Below, piece by piece: positions 53,292 to 61,631 of a DNA stretch of 64,000 nucleotides. Positions within the stretch are counted from its first letter, which is position 1. Each line of letters starts with the position of its first letter. The notes under the pieces were generated by a model, which saw only the letters and a list, made by a program, of their open reading frames with translations, searched no databases and was not told the DNA's origin. A program made the position numbers and the translations under genes. The DNA lies in the NCBI GenBank assembly GCA_963843945.1, contig CAWJMF010000002.1, positions 1,116,001 through 1,180,000 of the forward strand, written 5' to 3'. The DNA is from CAWJMF01 sp963843945 (GTDB lineage: Bacteria; Vulcanimicrobiota; Vulcanimicrobiia; Vulcanimicrobiales; Vulcanimicrobiaceae).

Positions 53292-54077
53292 GTGAGCACT
53301 CGCCGAGCGTGCCAGGTGATCCAGTTCAGTCGAGCGAGTCAATACTATCGCGCAAAGAGCAGCCCGTTCAACGCCGCACTTCTCGAGCGGATCAAGTCGA
53401 TTGCGGCCGTCCGCGTCCGCTACGGATATCGCCGCATTCACGTGTTTCTTCGGCGCGAAGGGTTCGCGGTCAATGCCAAGCGTGTCTACCGGCTCTACGC
53501 CCTGGAAGGCCTGCATTTACGGGCTCGGCTGCCCTATCGACGTCGAGCTGCGGTGGTTCGCCGGCAGCGAAGCGTCCCAACCAAAGCGAATCAAATCTGG
53601 GCGATGGATTTTATGCACGACCGGCTCGCCGATCATCGGAAGTTTCGGTTGCTGACGATCGTCGATCTCTTCACACGTGAATGCGTCGCGCTCGAGGCGG
53701 CGGCCGGCTTTAAGTCAGAAGACGTCGTTCGGGTTCTCAACCGTGTTTGTTTCGAGCGCGACATCCCAACATCCATCCGTTGCGACAACGGCAGCGAGTT
53801 CGTTGCCGAGGCTTTGGATAAATGGGCGTTTTGGAATCGCGTCGAGCTTGACTTCTCTCGTCCCGGCAAGCCCGTCGACAATGCATTCTGCGAATCGTTC
53901 AACGGCCGCGTCCGCGCGGAATTTCTCAACCCGTCGTACTTTGAAACCCTTAATCAGGTTCGTCGCGCTGCAGGGATCTGGCGACACGACTACAACGAAA
54001 TTCGCCCGCACTCAACGTTGGGTAATCGAACCCCGAGAGAGTTCGCTCAAGCGGCTCTCGACCGCCTTGTCAGCTGA
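53292..54077 (+). CDS. IS3-family transposase OrfB (rve integrase core)
   Basis: 261 residues as an independent frame; probably made as an OrfAB fusion. The DDE core is visible: IWAMDFMHD (Asp), IRCDNGSEF (Asp) and NAFCESFNG (Glu). HTH_21 lies at about residues 35-75 (RYGYRRIHVFLRREG). It appears intact. Its SFNG codons contain CGAATCGTTCA, the same sequence used as IS110 target in the first IS3. Confidence 0.9.
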   Translation: MSTRRACQVIQFSRASQYYRAKSSPFNAALLERIKSIAAVRVRYGYRRIHVFLRREGFAVNAKRVYRLYALEGLHLRARLPYRRRAAVVRRQRSVPTKANQIWAMDFMHDRLADHRKFRLLTIVDLFTRECVALEAAAGFKSEDVVRVLNRVCFERDIPTSIRCDNGSEFVAEALDKWAFWNRVELDFSRPGKPVDNAFCESFNGRVRAEFLNPSYFETLNQVRRAAGIWRHDYNEIRPHSTLGNRTPREFAQAALDRLVS

Positions 54078-54121
54078 GATTTTTACAGTTCGACTCGGTC
54101 TAGAAAGCGGTTGCGGGTCCC

Positions 54122-54510
54122 AGCTGAAAAATCACACTCTCCGCTGGCCTAGCGAATGGGGCACTTCCAAACCTATGAAACTACGCCAACCCCACAGAAA
54201 TCAGTGGCTGCGTAACGGGGCCGAGCCCACGCTAGTGCTGAGTGCTGGTCTCCGCATAAGTCAGCCATTCCGGACCGGTCGAAGCCCTGAAACTTACCGT
54301 AGGCCCTATGCGTATGGCCGGTCATTGGCCCGAAGCACAGCGCAGATGGCCGATGCCCCGAATTGTCGGGCTACGTGGCTGACGATCGCAGCTGCTGCGC
54401 CACATGAGGAACGACAGCGGTATCCCGAGCGCCCGCGCCTCCGTTTTTGATCCAGCCTCAGATTAGTAAGGTTCCAGAAACGGCGACCAAGACTTAGAAG
54501 CGCCCGTGGT
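54122..54510. other. Gene-free stretch after the second IS3
   Basis: No convincing coding region, RNA gene or repeat. Short overlapping ORFs here lack family resemblance and ribosome-binding sites. Confidence 0.4.
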
Positions 54511-55026
54511 TCACTGGATGGTGAAAGTGAGTGTGTTCGACTGAAGCGTTGCGATCGGAGTTGGACTATACTTGCCGTCGTGAACATAGCTGACGATGCT
54601 TAGCGAATAGGTCCCGGGCGAGAACGTCGCCTTACAACCGAGATCAAACGTATCATCGACGACCCCGCCTGGAGGCAGGAGTTCAAGACTCGAAGCCGGC
54701 GCTAGAGAAGCAGATCCAGTCGTCGGAGGGCAATGCTCGGCCAATGAAATTGCGCTACCCGTGGATGTTAGAAGCGTAATCTCTATGTTAGCGACCGGGC
54801 TAGATAAACTGACGGGCGTGTTTCCGACATTCTTAACCTCCACGACGATCGGCACTTGCCTACGTCCCGACGAAGAACCGCTTGCTGCGTTGCCCGCGTA
54901 GATAGCGAGCTGCAGGCCATTGCTAGCTGGACCGTATTGAACGGCGCGCTGAGCGGCCCATGTCTGATGACTGACAAGTACGGTCATTAGCGTTCCGGCC
55001 GATATGGCCGCCAAAAATTTCTTCAC
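54511..55026 (-). CDS. Secreted hypothetical protein, Ig-like
   Basis: 171 residues from a GTG at 55026 after AAGGGAAAG. A signal peptide (about 1-24, cleavage near WAA) precedes a beta-sandwich-like domain with IVVEVKNVGNTPVSLSSP, typical of protein-interaction Ig-like modules, and two Cys. It lies 12 bp downstream of the truncated gene fragment at 55039-55240 on the same strand, so both were one operon. Confidence 0.68.
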   Translation of the reverse strand: MKKFLAAISAGTLMTVLVSHQTWAAQRAVQYGPASNGLQLAIYAGNAASGSSSGRRQVPIVVEVKNVGNTPVSLSSPVANIEITLLTSTGSAISLAEHCPPTTGSASLAPASSLELLPPGGVVDDTFDLGCKATFSPGTYSLSIVSYVHDGKYSPTPIATLQSNTLTFTIQ

Positions 55027-55038
55027 CGTCTTTCCCTT

Positions 55039-55240
55039 CTAAGGATGCGGAGTGCACGCAGCGATGGGCACCGGTGCTTGGTTGCTTGCATAGGTGGACC
55101 ACACGGGAAGGGCCGCGGATGCACTTCCTTGTGTCACAAATACACCTGACGTGCTTGCCGGGGAGATACCCCACGGTGTCTGCAGCGTCCACTTCTCGCG
55201 GTTAGAAGACGCTGCACCCCACCACGACCATTGAAACGTC
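55039..55240 (-). pseudogene. 3' fragment of a secreted protein gene cut by IS3
   Basis: The open minus-strand frame from the IS border reads WSWWGAASSNREKWTLQTPW and continues to IAACTPHP before the TAG at 55039-55041. No start codon exists on this side. The 5' part was removed by the IS insertion or a later rearrangement, since the opposite flank of the IS carries an unrelated plus-strand RHS gene. Confidence 0.5.
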
Positions 55241-55294
55241 TGGAGTTGACCCGCTTACGTGGACACTTTCTGTCTTACAGAGAAAGAGTCTACC

Positions 55295-55606
55295 ATGGCA
55301 AAGGTCCGTACGTATCCGCCGGAGTTCCGGCGTAAGATCTTGGAGCTGGCCCGCTCCGGTCGTAAGCTGAACTCGCTCGCGACCGAGTTCCAAGTAGCCC
55401 GCCAGACGATCATGAACTGGCAAAAGCAAGACGATCTCGACGCCGGCCGCCGCACTGACGGTCTGACGACGGCGGAGAGCGCTGAGATGACAAAGCTTCG
55501 CCGCAGAGTACGCGAGCTTGAGATGGAACGCGACATCTTAAAAAAAGCGGCGGCCTGGTTCGCTCGGGAGACAAACGCGATACCGAACAAATCTTCGGAC
55601 TCGTGA
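55295..55606 (+). CDS. IS3-family transposase OrfA
   Basis: 103 residues from the ATG at 55295. HTH: RTYPPEFRRKILELARSG and ATEFQVARQTIMNWQK. It ends with a coiled-coil MERDILKKAAAWF. An A7G run (55540-55547) is a canonical -1 slippage site for OrfAB fusion. Confidence 0.9.
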   Translation: MAKVRTYPPEFRRKILELARSGRKLNSLATEFQVARQTIMNWQKQDDLDAGRRTDGLTTAESAEMTKLRRRVRELEMERDILKKAAAWFARETNAIPNKSSDS

Positions 55607-56451
55607 GAGCGTATCAGGCTGATTATCCGGTCTCTGCGATGTGCCGGTTCTTGGGAGTTTCAGCGAGTGGCTACTATGCTTGGTGCAAGCGGCCACCGTC
55701 GCAACATCGCAAGTCGGATCTGATCCTTGGCGATCAAATCGAAGCGTTCTTTCGCGCATCTCGTTCGACGTACGGGCGGCCAAAGATTCATGCGGATCTT
55801 CGCGACGCTGGCACCTTCGTCTCCGGAAAACGCGTTGCCCGCTTGATGCGTGAGCGCAATATCCATGGCGTTTCGCGTCGCAAGTTCACGACTACGACGG
55901 TGCGAAACCCCGACGCGCGACCTGCCGCTGATCTCGTTGACCGCAAGTTTGTCGCAGACCAGCCCGACCAGCTCTGGGTCGCTGACATCACCTACGTTCC
56001 GACTTGGTCCGGCTTTTTGTACGTGGCGATCGTACTCGATGTCTACAGCCGCCGAGTCGTCGGCTGGTCGATGGCGAACCATCTTCGCACCGAACTTGTT
56101 CTCGACGCCCTTAACATGGCGATCTTTCGACGTCGCCCGAATGATGTCGTTCACCACTCGGACCAAGGCACGCAATACACCTCAATCGCTTTCGGTCGTC
56201 GCTGCCGGGAAACTAACGTCCGCCCATCGATGGGCTCCGTTGGCGACTGTTACGACAACGCGATGTGCGAGAGCTTCAACGCGACGCTTGAATGCGAGTT
56301 GCTTGCACGTCATCGCTTCAAGACGCAGCGCGACGCATCGCTCGCAGTTTTTGACTTCATCGAAGGCTGGTACAACCCGCATCGCCGACACTCGGCGCTC
56401 GGCTATCTCTCACCCAACAACTACGAGCGGCGCATGAGCCGCGCCGCGTGA
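55603..56451 (+). CDS. IS3-family transposase OrfB (rve integrase core)
   Basis: 282 residues. HTH_21 is near the N-terminus (STYGRPKIHADLRD). The DDE triad is LWVADITYV (Asp), VHHSDQGTQY (Asp) and MCESFNATLE (Glu), with the usual IS150/IS3 subgroup WYNPHRRHSALGY ending. Intact, so the element could be active. Confidence 0.92.
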   Translation: MRAYQADYPVSAMCRFLGVSASGYYAWCKRPPSQHRKSDLILGDQIEAFFRASRSTYGRPKIHADLRDAGTFVSGKRVARLMRERNIHGVSRRKFTTTTVRNPDARPAADLVDRKFVADQPDQLWVADITYVPTWSGFLYVAIVLDVYSRRVVGWSMANHLRTELVLDALNMAIFRRRPNDVVHHSDQGTQYTSIAFGRRCRETNVRPSMGSVGDCYDNAMCESFNATLECELLARHRFKTQRDASLAVFDFIEGWYNPHRRHSALGYLSPNNYERRMSRAA

Positions 56452-56491
56452 TGTCCAATCAAGAACTCTCCACTGAAGCGGGTCAACTCCA

Positions 56492-57420
56492 ACGTGTTAG
56501 CCTATTACTACGATGGCAACCAGCGTCGCGTTGCGACGCAAATTACAGACGGCGCATATCGTGGCTCGCTTTTCGATCCAGAATCCCACTTAATTGCTGA
56601 GACAGTTCAGATCACGAATAATCCCGCCGTCATTGGTTATGACTACATCTGGTTGGGCGACCGCCCGGTCGCTCAACTCGATTCGACGGGAGTGCACTGG
56701 ACGTTTGCAGACCACCTTGGAACTCCGTTGTTGCAAACAAATTCTACTGCGGGCGTGACATGGCGTGCGGAGTATGAACCCTACGGCGAGGTCTGGGCCT
56801 TGCGTGGAGGCGACGTTCACCAGCCGCTTCGTTTGCCAGGCCAAAGTTCAGAGCAGTTCGATACGGGCGCAAATGGTCTTACGGAACGAAGCTACAACAG
56901 CGCCCGTTGGTATAGGCCCGCATGGGGGCGTTATAGCCAGGCAGATCCGGACGGCATTGCAAACGACACGTCCCTCTATCGCTACGCCGCAGATAACCCC
57001 ATTATCGTGGATGATCCCTCCGGTCTTGGGGGCCCGTACCATGCTCCATTGGGCGTCCAAACGAGATGCACCAAGATGGACGACTGCCCTACGCTACGCG
57101 CGAAGATATGGGTACTCGGCCGTATGATCTCATCGCATATGGGTTGGGATTGGAATGTCCCTTCTCCCAACGGAGGAGCTCGTCACAAGAAGGAGATCGC
57201 GGACTTTTGGAACGCTATCGCCAATTGTCTGAACCTCTACTTTATCAAATGCACTGGACGAAAGGACTGTCCGTTGCAGTTTCCTGAAAAGGCGCCTTTC
57301 TCCCAACCCTTGAATAAGGCGCTTCAGCGATTTTACTGTGACCCTTCCGGAATGTTGCCATGCGGCGGAGATTATCCGATACCACGCGGGTGGCCTGACC
57401 CCGTAGTTGTACCAGGGTAA
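56492..57420 (+). CDS. RHS-repeat polymorphic toxin, 5'-truncated by IS3, with C-terminal toxin domain
   Basis: The frame is open from the IS border. YYYDGNQRRVATQ begins in the last YD repeats. The RHS core hallmark is YNSARWYRPAWGRYSQADP and YRYAADNPIIVDDPSG at about residues 128-172. After it comes a 135-residue C-terminal region with six Cys and GGARHKKEIADFW, a variable toxin tip I cannot assign. Any start codon here (GTG at 56494) is fortuitous. Secretion and shell formation need the missing N-terminus. Confidence 0.8.
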
Positions 57421-57422
57421 AC

Positions 57423-57983
57423 GTGACCGGCAACGACCTTACGCAACTCCTCGAAGAGCTAGATCGCTCTCCTGACTTGGTTGTACCGCGATCGACGGTT
57501 TTCACAGCATTAAAAAGTTCGGATCTCGAGGCCGCCGGCGGCGCCTATATGCTCATTGCAAATCCTAGTTTTTCGAAACGCATCCAGCCGCCACTGACAA
57601 AAGACGACTACGTTCAGTTTGTCATGGAGTATTTTGAGCGCTGCTTTCCGGAACATCCCGTAGGCGATTACTCTCACTCGAGCTACATCGCAGGCGCTGA
57701 CTTTGTCCGCTGGTTCATGCACTTCTGGAATGAATCAGATGCCAAGAGAGCGGTCCCGACCGTATTCAAGGATTGGCTTCGCAGGCTCTACTTAAGCGGC
57801 GATGAACACCTGAAAGATGTGCTCGTCAATGGCATCCTCGAGCACTTATTCGAAAACCGAAAAGTGCTTCGTTTTTTTCGAGATTGGGATGCAGATCCGG
57901 AGCTCAAGGAAGCCGTTCTTAGGGCAGCACAATGGGCGAAAAAGCATCCAAATTTAGATCGAACGCTATACCAGACGGAGTAA
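57423..57983 (+). CDS. Candidate immunity protein for the RHS toxin
   Basis: 186 residues, starting with a GTG two bases after the toxin stop. It is helical and acidic, with no signal peptide. Position directly after a polymorphic toxin tip is the main evidence for immunity. The family is not recognised (it vaguely recalls DUF7674-like helical proteins). Confidence 0.6.
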   Translation: MTGNDLTQLLEELDRSPDLVVPRSTVFTALKSSDLEAAGGAYMLIANPSFSKRIQPPLTKDDYVQFVMEYFERCFPEHPVGDYSHSSYIAGADFVRWFMHFWNESDAKRAVPTVFKDWLRRLYLSGDEHLKDVLVNGILEHLFENRKVLRFFRDWDADPELKEAVLRAAQWAKKHPNLDRTLYQTE

Positions 57984-58009
57984 TCTTGATTCTGGAGTGC
58001 GCTAAGATC

Positions 58010-58237
58010 TTACGCCGCGGGTAACGTCAGCATTGAGTGATTTGGTAGCCATTCGCAGCTTCCCGGAGGGTTCGTAACCGAGAGCTGAGTAAGGCCGCGT
58101 TTCGTCTAGTCGACCCGCCAAATCTCGGCGCTGCTCTGGCGCGAGCGATATTGGCGATGCTCCGTCGCCGACGTGCCGCGGTCGAGCTTCTTGAGGATCG
58201 CGACTATCTGCCCCTCGCTGGAGCGGCTTTTCTTCAT
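58010..58237 (-). mobile_element. Internally deleted IS3 relic
   Basis: From the ATG at 58237 it reads MKKSRSSEGQIVAILKKLDR, the start of an IS3 OrfA. Within about 60 codons it passes to WRVD, a stop, and then TRPYSALGYEPSGKL, the end of an OrfB. The middle, about 1 kb, is gone. It could be mobilised in trans only if its ends survive, which I could not see. Confidence 0.65.
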
Positions 58238-58328
58238 CGGTGAGCTCCTCTCTTTGGCTCTGCGCCCAGAACTCACAGCTCCCGCTGGCCACATTTCCCC
58301 AGCGCACATCACCCGGCACGGCTTATTC

Positions 58329-59093
58329 CTACTCGACCAGGTTCGGCTGTACCGGAATAATCTGATCGACGCCGAGGAGTTCCAGCGCACGATACGGCGC
58401 ACTTCCTGGTGGGGCGACGATCGTGAAGCGCGCTTCACGGAACCGCCGGTAGCACGAGACCAGCACTTCGACGACCGCGGAATCCATCGACGTCACGTTC
58501 GTCAGGTCGATGACGAGCTTCACAGGCCCGAAGGCGCAGGCATCGATGATCGAATTTTCGATGAAGGGAGCCGCCGCGGCGGGCAACGCGCCTTTGGGCG
58601 CGATATCCCGCGTGCTGATGCGCCATTGATGCGACCCGTCTTCAACCACGGGTGCGCCGGAGGCGCGCACTTGTCGCTTTAGTTCCTCGGCTTTCAACGC
58701 TTCCGCCGCGCGCGAATCGACGAACACGCGCTTCTTGACCGTTGTGGTGGTCTTCTTCTCAGACGATTTGTCGACCGAGCCGAGCCCCGCCAGCAAGCGC
58801 GCGCGCTGGCCGGCGTCGCTCACGATCCGGAACATCTGGTACGCCCCGAACGCGGCAAGCGCGAAGACACACGCCAGGACGTCGGCGCCGTGATAGTTGA
58901 GCGAACCGTAACCGGCGGAGAAGTAATCGATCGCGCCGACGATCGCGAGGATCGCAAAGTACCCCGCGCTCACGCCGAAGAGCGAGCGCAACATCCGCGG
59001 CGTTCCCGAAAGCCCGCTCAGGACGACGTACACGAGGTACGCTAACAGCACGAAGCCGGCCGCGTAGACGGCCACGCCGATCTGGTCGATCAC
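58329..59093 (-). CDS. Membrane protein with C-terminal STAS domain
   Basis: 254 residues. Three N-terminal hydrophobic helices (about 5-25, 38-58 and 67-85) precede a charged linker and a STAS domain at about 155-250. The STAS hallmark is VIDLTNVTSMDSAVVEVL, with the Ser in the anti-sigma-antagonist phosphorylation position (MDSA). Such domains act as switch proteins or nucleotide sensors. A dead paralogue lies at 38998-39391. It is 15 bp downstream of the liv operon on the same strand. Confidence 0.8.
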   Translation of the reverse strand: MIDQIGVAVYAAGFVLLAYLVYVVLSGLSGTPRMLRSLFGVSAGYFAILAIVGAIDYFSAGYGSLNYHGADVLACVFALAAFGAYQMFRIVSDAGQRARLLAGLGSVDKSSEKKTTTTVKKRVFVDSRAAEALKAEELKRQVRASGAPVVEDGSHQWRISTRDIAPKGALPAAAAPFIENSIIDACAFGPVKLVIDLTNVTSMDSAVVEVLVSCYRRFREARFTIVAPPGSAPYRALELLGVDQIIPVQPNLVE

Positions 59094-59108
59094 GCTCTGA
59101 TGATGCGG

Positions 59109-59840
59109 TTAGGAGGCTACGTCGGTCAAGCCCATCAAGGTGCCGATGCGCGCCTTGTCCTTGCCGAGATCCTCGGCCGAGCCGTCGTAGACCACGCGGC
59201 CGTCGTCGATCACGTAGGCCCGCTGCGAGACCTTGAGCGCGAGCAGCGCGTTCTGCTCGACCAGCAAGATCGAGACGCCGTGGTTGCGCAGCTCCTCGAT
59301 CGTCCGGTACAGCTCGATGACGACGATTGGGGCGAGACCCTGCGAGGGCTCGTCGACTAACAGCAAGTCGGGGTTGCCGACCAAGGCGCGGCCAATTGCG
59401 AGCATCTCTTGCTCGCCGCCGGAGAGTTTGCCGGATTTGCGGGTCCGTAGTTCGGCGAGTTTCGGAAAGCGCTCGAAGGTGCGCTGGATCGTCCAGCCGT
59501 CGGCGGTCCTGCCGCGTTCGGCGAGCTGCAGCGATTCGAGCGTCGTCAGCGCGGCAAACATCTGGCGGCCTTCGGGGACGTAGCCGATGCCCATCTGCGC
59601 GACCCGGTGCGTCGGCATGCCGCGCGTCTCGGTTCCCTTGAAGCAGATCGAACCCGAGCGTGCCGGGGTCAAGCCGAGGATGCTGCGCAGGGTCGTCGTC
59701 TTCCCCGCCCCGTTGAGTCCGAGCAGCGAAACGATCTCGCCCTTCTCGACGCGCAGCGAGACGCCGCGCAGGATGTGGCTCTTCCCGTAGTAGGTGTGAA
59801 TGTCGTTGACCGCGAGCAGCGGCGCGCCGTTCTCAGACAT
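59109..59840 (-). CDS. livF: Branched-chain amino acid-type ABC transporter ATPase (LivF)
   Basis: 243 residues with Walker A GLNGAGKTT, signature LSGGEQEM, Walker B LLLVDEPSQGL and the H-loop preceding. LivF-type length and the lack of extra domains fit. It forms the cytoplasmic motor with LivG. The start overlaps livG by eight bases, so translation is coupled. Confidence 0.93.
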   Translation of the reverse strand: MSENGAPLLAVNDIHTYYGKSHILRGVSLRVEKGEIVSLLGLNGAGKTTTLRSILGLTPARSGSICFKGTETRGMPTHRVAQMGIGYVPEGRQMFAALTTLESLQLAERGRTADGWTIQRTFERFPKLAELRTRKSGKLSGGEQEMLAIGRALVGNPDLLLVDEPSQGLAPIVVIELYRTIEELRNHGVSILLVEQNALLALKVSQRAYVIDDGRVVYDGSAEDLGKDKARIGTLMGLTDVAS

Positions 59841-60615
59841 TGGCCACTTCTTCCGAACCGAGATAGGCTTCGCGCACGGCCGGGTCGCTGAGAACTTCGG
59901 CCGGTGCGCCGCGTTTGAGCACGGTCCCGCGGTTCATGACCATCACCTGCTGCGCCAGCGCCGAGACGAAGCGCATGTTGTGTTCGACGAAGACCACCGT
60001 GAGGCCGAGGCGCGCGTGCAGGTCGCGCACGACCTCCATCACCCGGGCGGTGTCGGCTTCCGCGAGTCCCGCCGTCGGCTCGTCGAGCAAGATCAGGCTC
60101 GGCGAGATCGAGAGGCATGTCGCGATCTCGACGAGGCGCTGGCTGCCGTGCGAAAGCACCGAGACCTGGCGGTGCTTGTAACGCTCCAGATTCACGAAGC
60201 CTAAGAGTTCGTCGACGCGCTCGTCGACGCTCGCGCGCTGCGATTTGCCGAGCACGCGCACCCGCCCGGCCAGCGACATTTGGCTGTGTACGCCGACGAG
60301 GATGTTCTCCTCGACGGTGAGCTCCGGGAAGACGCTCGGCGTCTGAAACGTGCGGCTCATGCCAAGCGCGACGCGCGCGTGGTTCGGCATGCGCGTGATG
60401 TCCTGACCGCGAAACGTGACGCGGCCTTCGTCCGGGAAAAAATAGCCGCTCAGCGCGTTGAAGAAACTCGTTTTGCCGGCGCCGTTCGGTCCGATGATCG
60501 CGAAGATCTCGCGCTCGTGGATGGTAAGGTCGACGCCGACCACGGCGTGCACGCCGCCGAACGAGAGCGAGACGTTCTCGGCCGCGAGCATGACGGCCGC
60601 TCCGTTTTGGCTCAT
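59833..60615 (-). CDS. livG: Branched-chain amino acid-type ABC transporter ATPase (LivG)
   Basis: 260 residues from the ATG at 60615, overlapping the livM stop. Walker A is GPNGAGKTS, Walker B LILLDEPTAGL, and the signature is LSHGSQRL (atypical but normal for LivG). The C-terminal extension PAEVLSDPAVREAYLG is the LivG hallmark. Upstream in-frame codons are livM shadow. Confidence 0.93.
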   Translation of the reverse strand: MSQNGAAVMLAAENVSLSFGGVHAVVGVDLTIHEREIFAIIGPNGAGKTSFFNALSGYFFPDEGRVTFRGQDITRMPNHARVALGMSRTFQTPSVFPELTVEENILVGVHSQMSLAGRVRVLGKSQRASVDERVDELLGFVNLERYKHRQVSVLSHGSQRLVEIATCLSISPSLILLDEPTAGLAEADTARVMEVVRDLHARLGLTVVFVEHNMRFVSALAQQVMVMNRGTVLKRGAPAEVLSDPAVREAYLGSEEVANV

Positions 60616-61631
60616 CAGCGCTCGCCCTCGACGAGCACCGCCGGCTCGCGGCGCTGTAGCGGCACGTCGGGCTCTTCGGCGTCCTCGACCTCGGCCGAAC
60701 GCAGCATCGCTCCGAGGCCGAGAATGCCCTTCGGGAAGAACAGCACGCACGCGACGAACGTCGCGCCGATGATGATCTGCCAGGTCTCGGTCCAACTGCT
60801 CAGCACGTTCGCGGCGAGCGTATAGATCACGGCACCGACGAGCGGTCCCCAAAGGGTGCCCGAACCGCCCAAGATCACCATCATCACGAAGTCGCCGGAT
60901 TGGTGCCAGTCCAGCAACAGCGGGTAGGCGAAGTTGATCGACATCGAGTAGAGCGAGCCCGCGATACCCGCGATCAGGCCCGAGATGGCCAGCGCGCGGT
61001 AGATGATGCGGTCGCTATTGATCGCGAGGTAGCGCACCCGGATCTCGTTTTGGCTGATCGCGCGCAGCGTGAGTCCGAAGGGCGAGCGCACCAGGAACCA
61101 GAGCAACGCCATCACGATAACGAACGCGATCAGGACGTAGTAGTAGTACGTTTCGCCGGTCAAGCGCGGCCCGTTCAGCCCGAAGAGCGCGGGCCGCGTG
61201 ATCGAAAAACCGTCCTCGCCGCCCGTGACGTCGCTCCAGCGATAGGCAATGAAGTAGAAGACTTGGCCGAACGCGACCGTGAGCAGCGCGAAGTAGATGC
61301 CGCGCCGCCGGATGAGGAACGGTCCGAGCAGCAGCGCCGCGACGAGCCCGGCGACCGAGCCCACCAGCGTCGCGAGCAGCATGTTGTCGGGCAGGATGTA
61401 GTGCGAGAAGAGCGCCGAGCCGTACGCGCCGACGCCGAAGAAGGCCGCGTTTCCGAACGCCATCAGCCCCGTATAGCCGACCATGAGGTTGACGCTTGCC
61501 GCCGCAAGCCCAAAGAGCAGCAGCGACGTTCCGAGCGAGATGTTCAGCTTAAACGCCGGCATGATCAAGGGCAGCGCGAGCAGCGCGATCGCCAGCAACG
61601 ACAGGGCCAACGTATTGCCGCTGCGCTTCAT
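60615..61631 (-). CDS. livM: Branched-chain amino acid-type ABC transporter permease (LivM)
   Basis: 338 residues from the ATG at 61631, overlapping the livH stop by four bases (ATGA). About nine transmembrane helices. The conserved YTGLMAFGNAAFFGVGAY and GGSGTLWGPLVGA are typical of LivM. The last 30 residues are charged and cytoplasmic. Confidence 0.92.
   Translation of the reverse strand: MKRSGNTLALSLLAIALLALPLIMPAFKLNISLGTSLLLFGLAAASVNLMVGYTGLMAFGNAAFFGVGAYGSALFSHYILPDNMLLATLVGSVAGLVAALLLGPFLIRRRGIYFALLTVAFGQVFYFIAYRWSDVTGGEDGFSITRPALFGLNGPRLTGETYYYYVLIAFVIVMALLWFLVRSPFGLTLRAISQNEIRVRYLAINSDRIIYRALAISGLIAGIAGSLYSMSINFAYPLLLDWHQSGDFVMMVILGGSGTLWGPLVGAVIYTLAANVLSSWTETWQIIIGATFVACVLFFPKGILGLGAMLRSAEVEDAEEPDVPLQRREPAVLVEGER

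Larger units (their letters stand above)
52898..54121 (+). mobile_element. IS3-family element, second copy type
   Basis: Imperfect inverted ends are visible: GTGACCCTCACCC ... CTAGACC at 52898-52923 and the inverted form at about 54097-54121. Length about 1.22 kb. It holds OrfA and an intact OrfB. The exact ends are uncertain by a few bases. Confidence 0.75.
55241..56491 (+). mobile_element. IS3-family element, third type, intact
   Basis: Perfect 16-bp inverted repeats TGGAGTTGACCCGCTT at 55241-55256 and 56476-56491 bound a 1251-bp element with OrfA and OrfB. No flanking 3-bp duplication is seen (GTC versus ACG), which fits a rearranged or recombined insertion. Confidence 0.9.
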
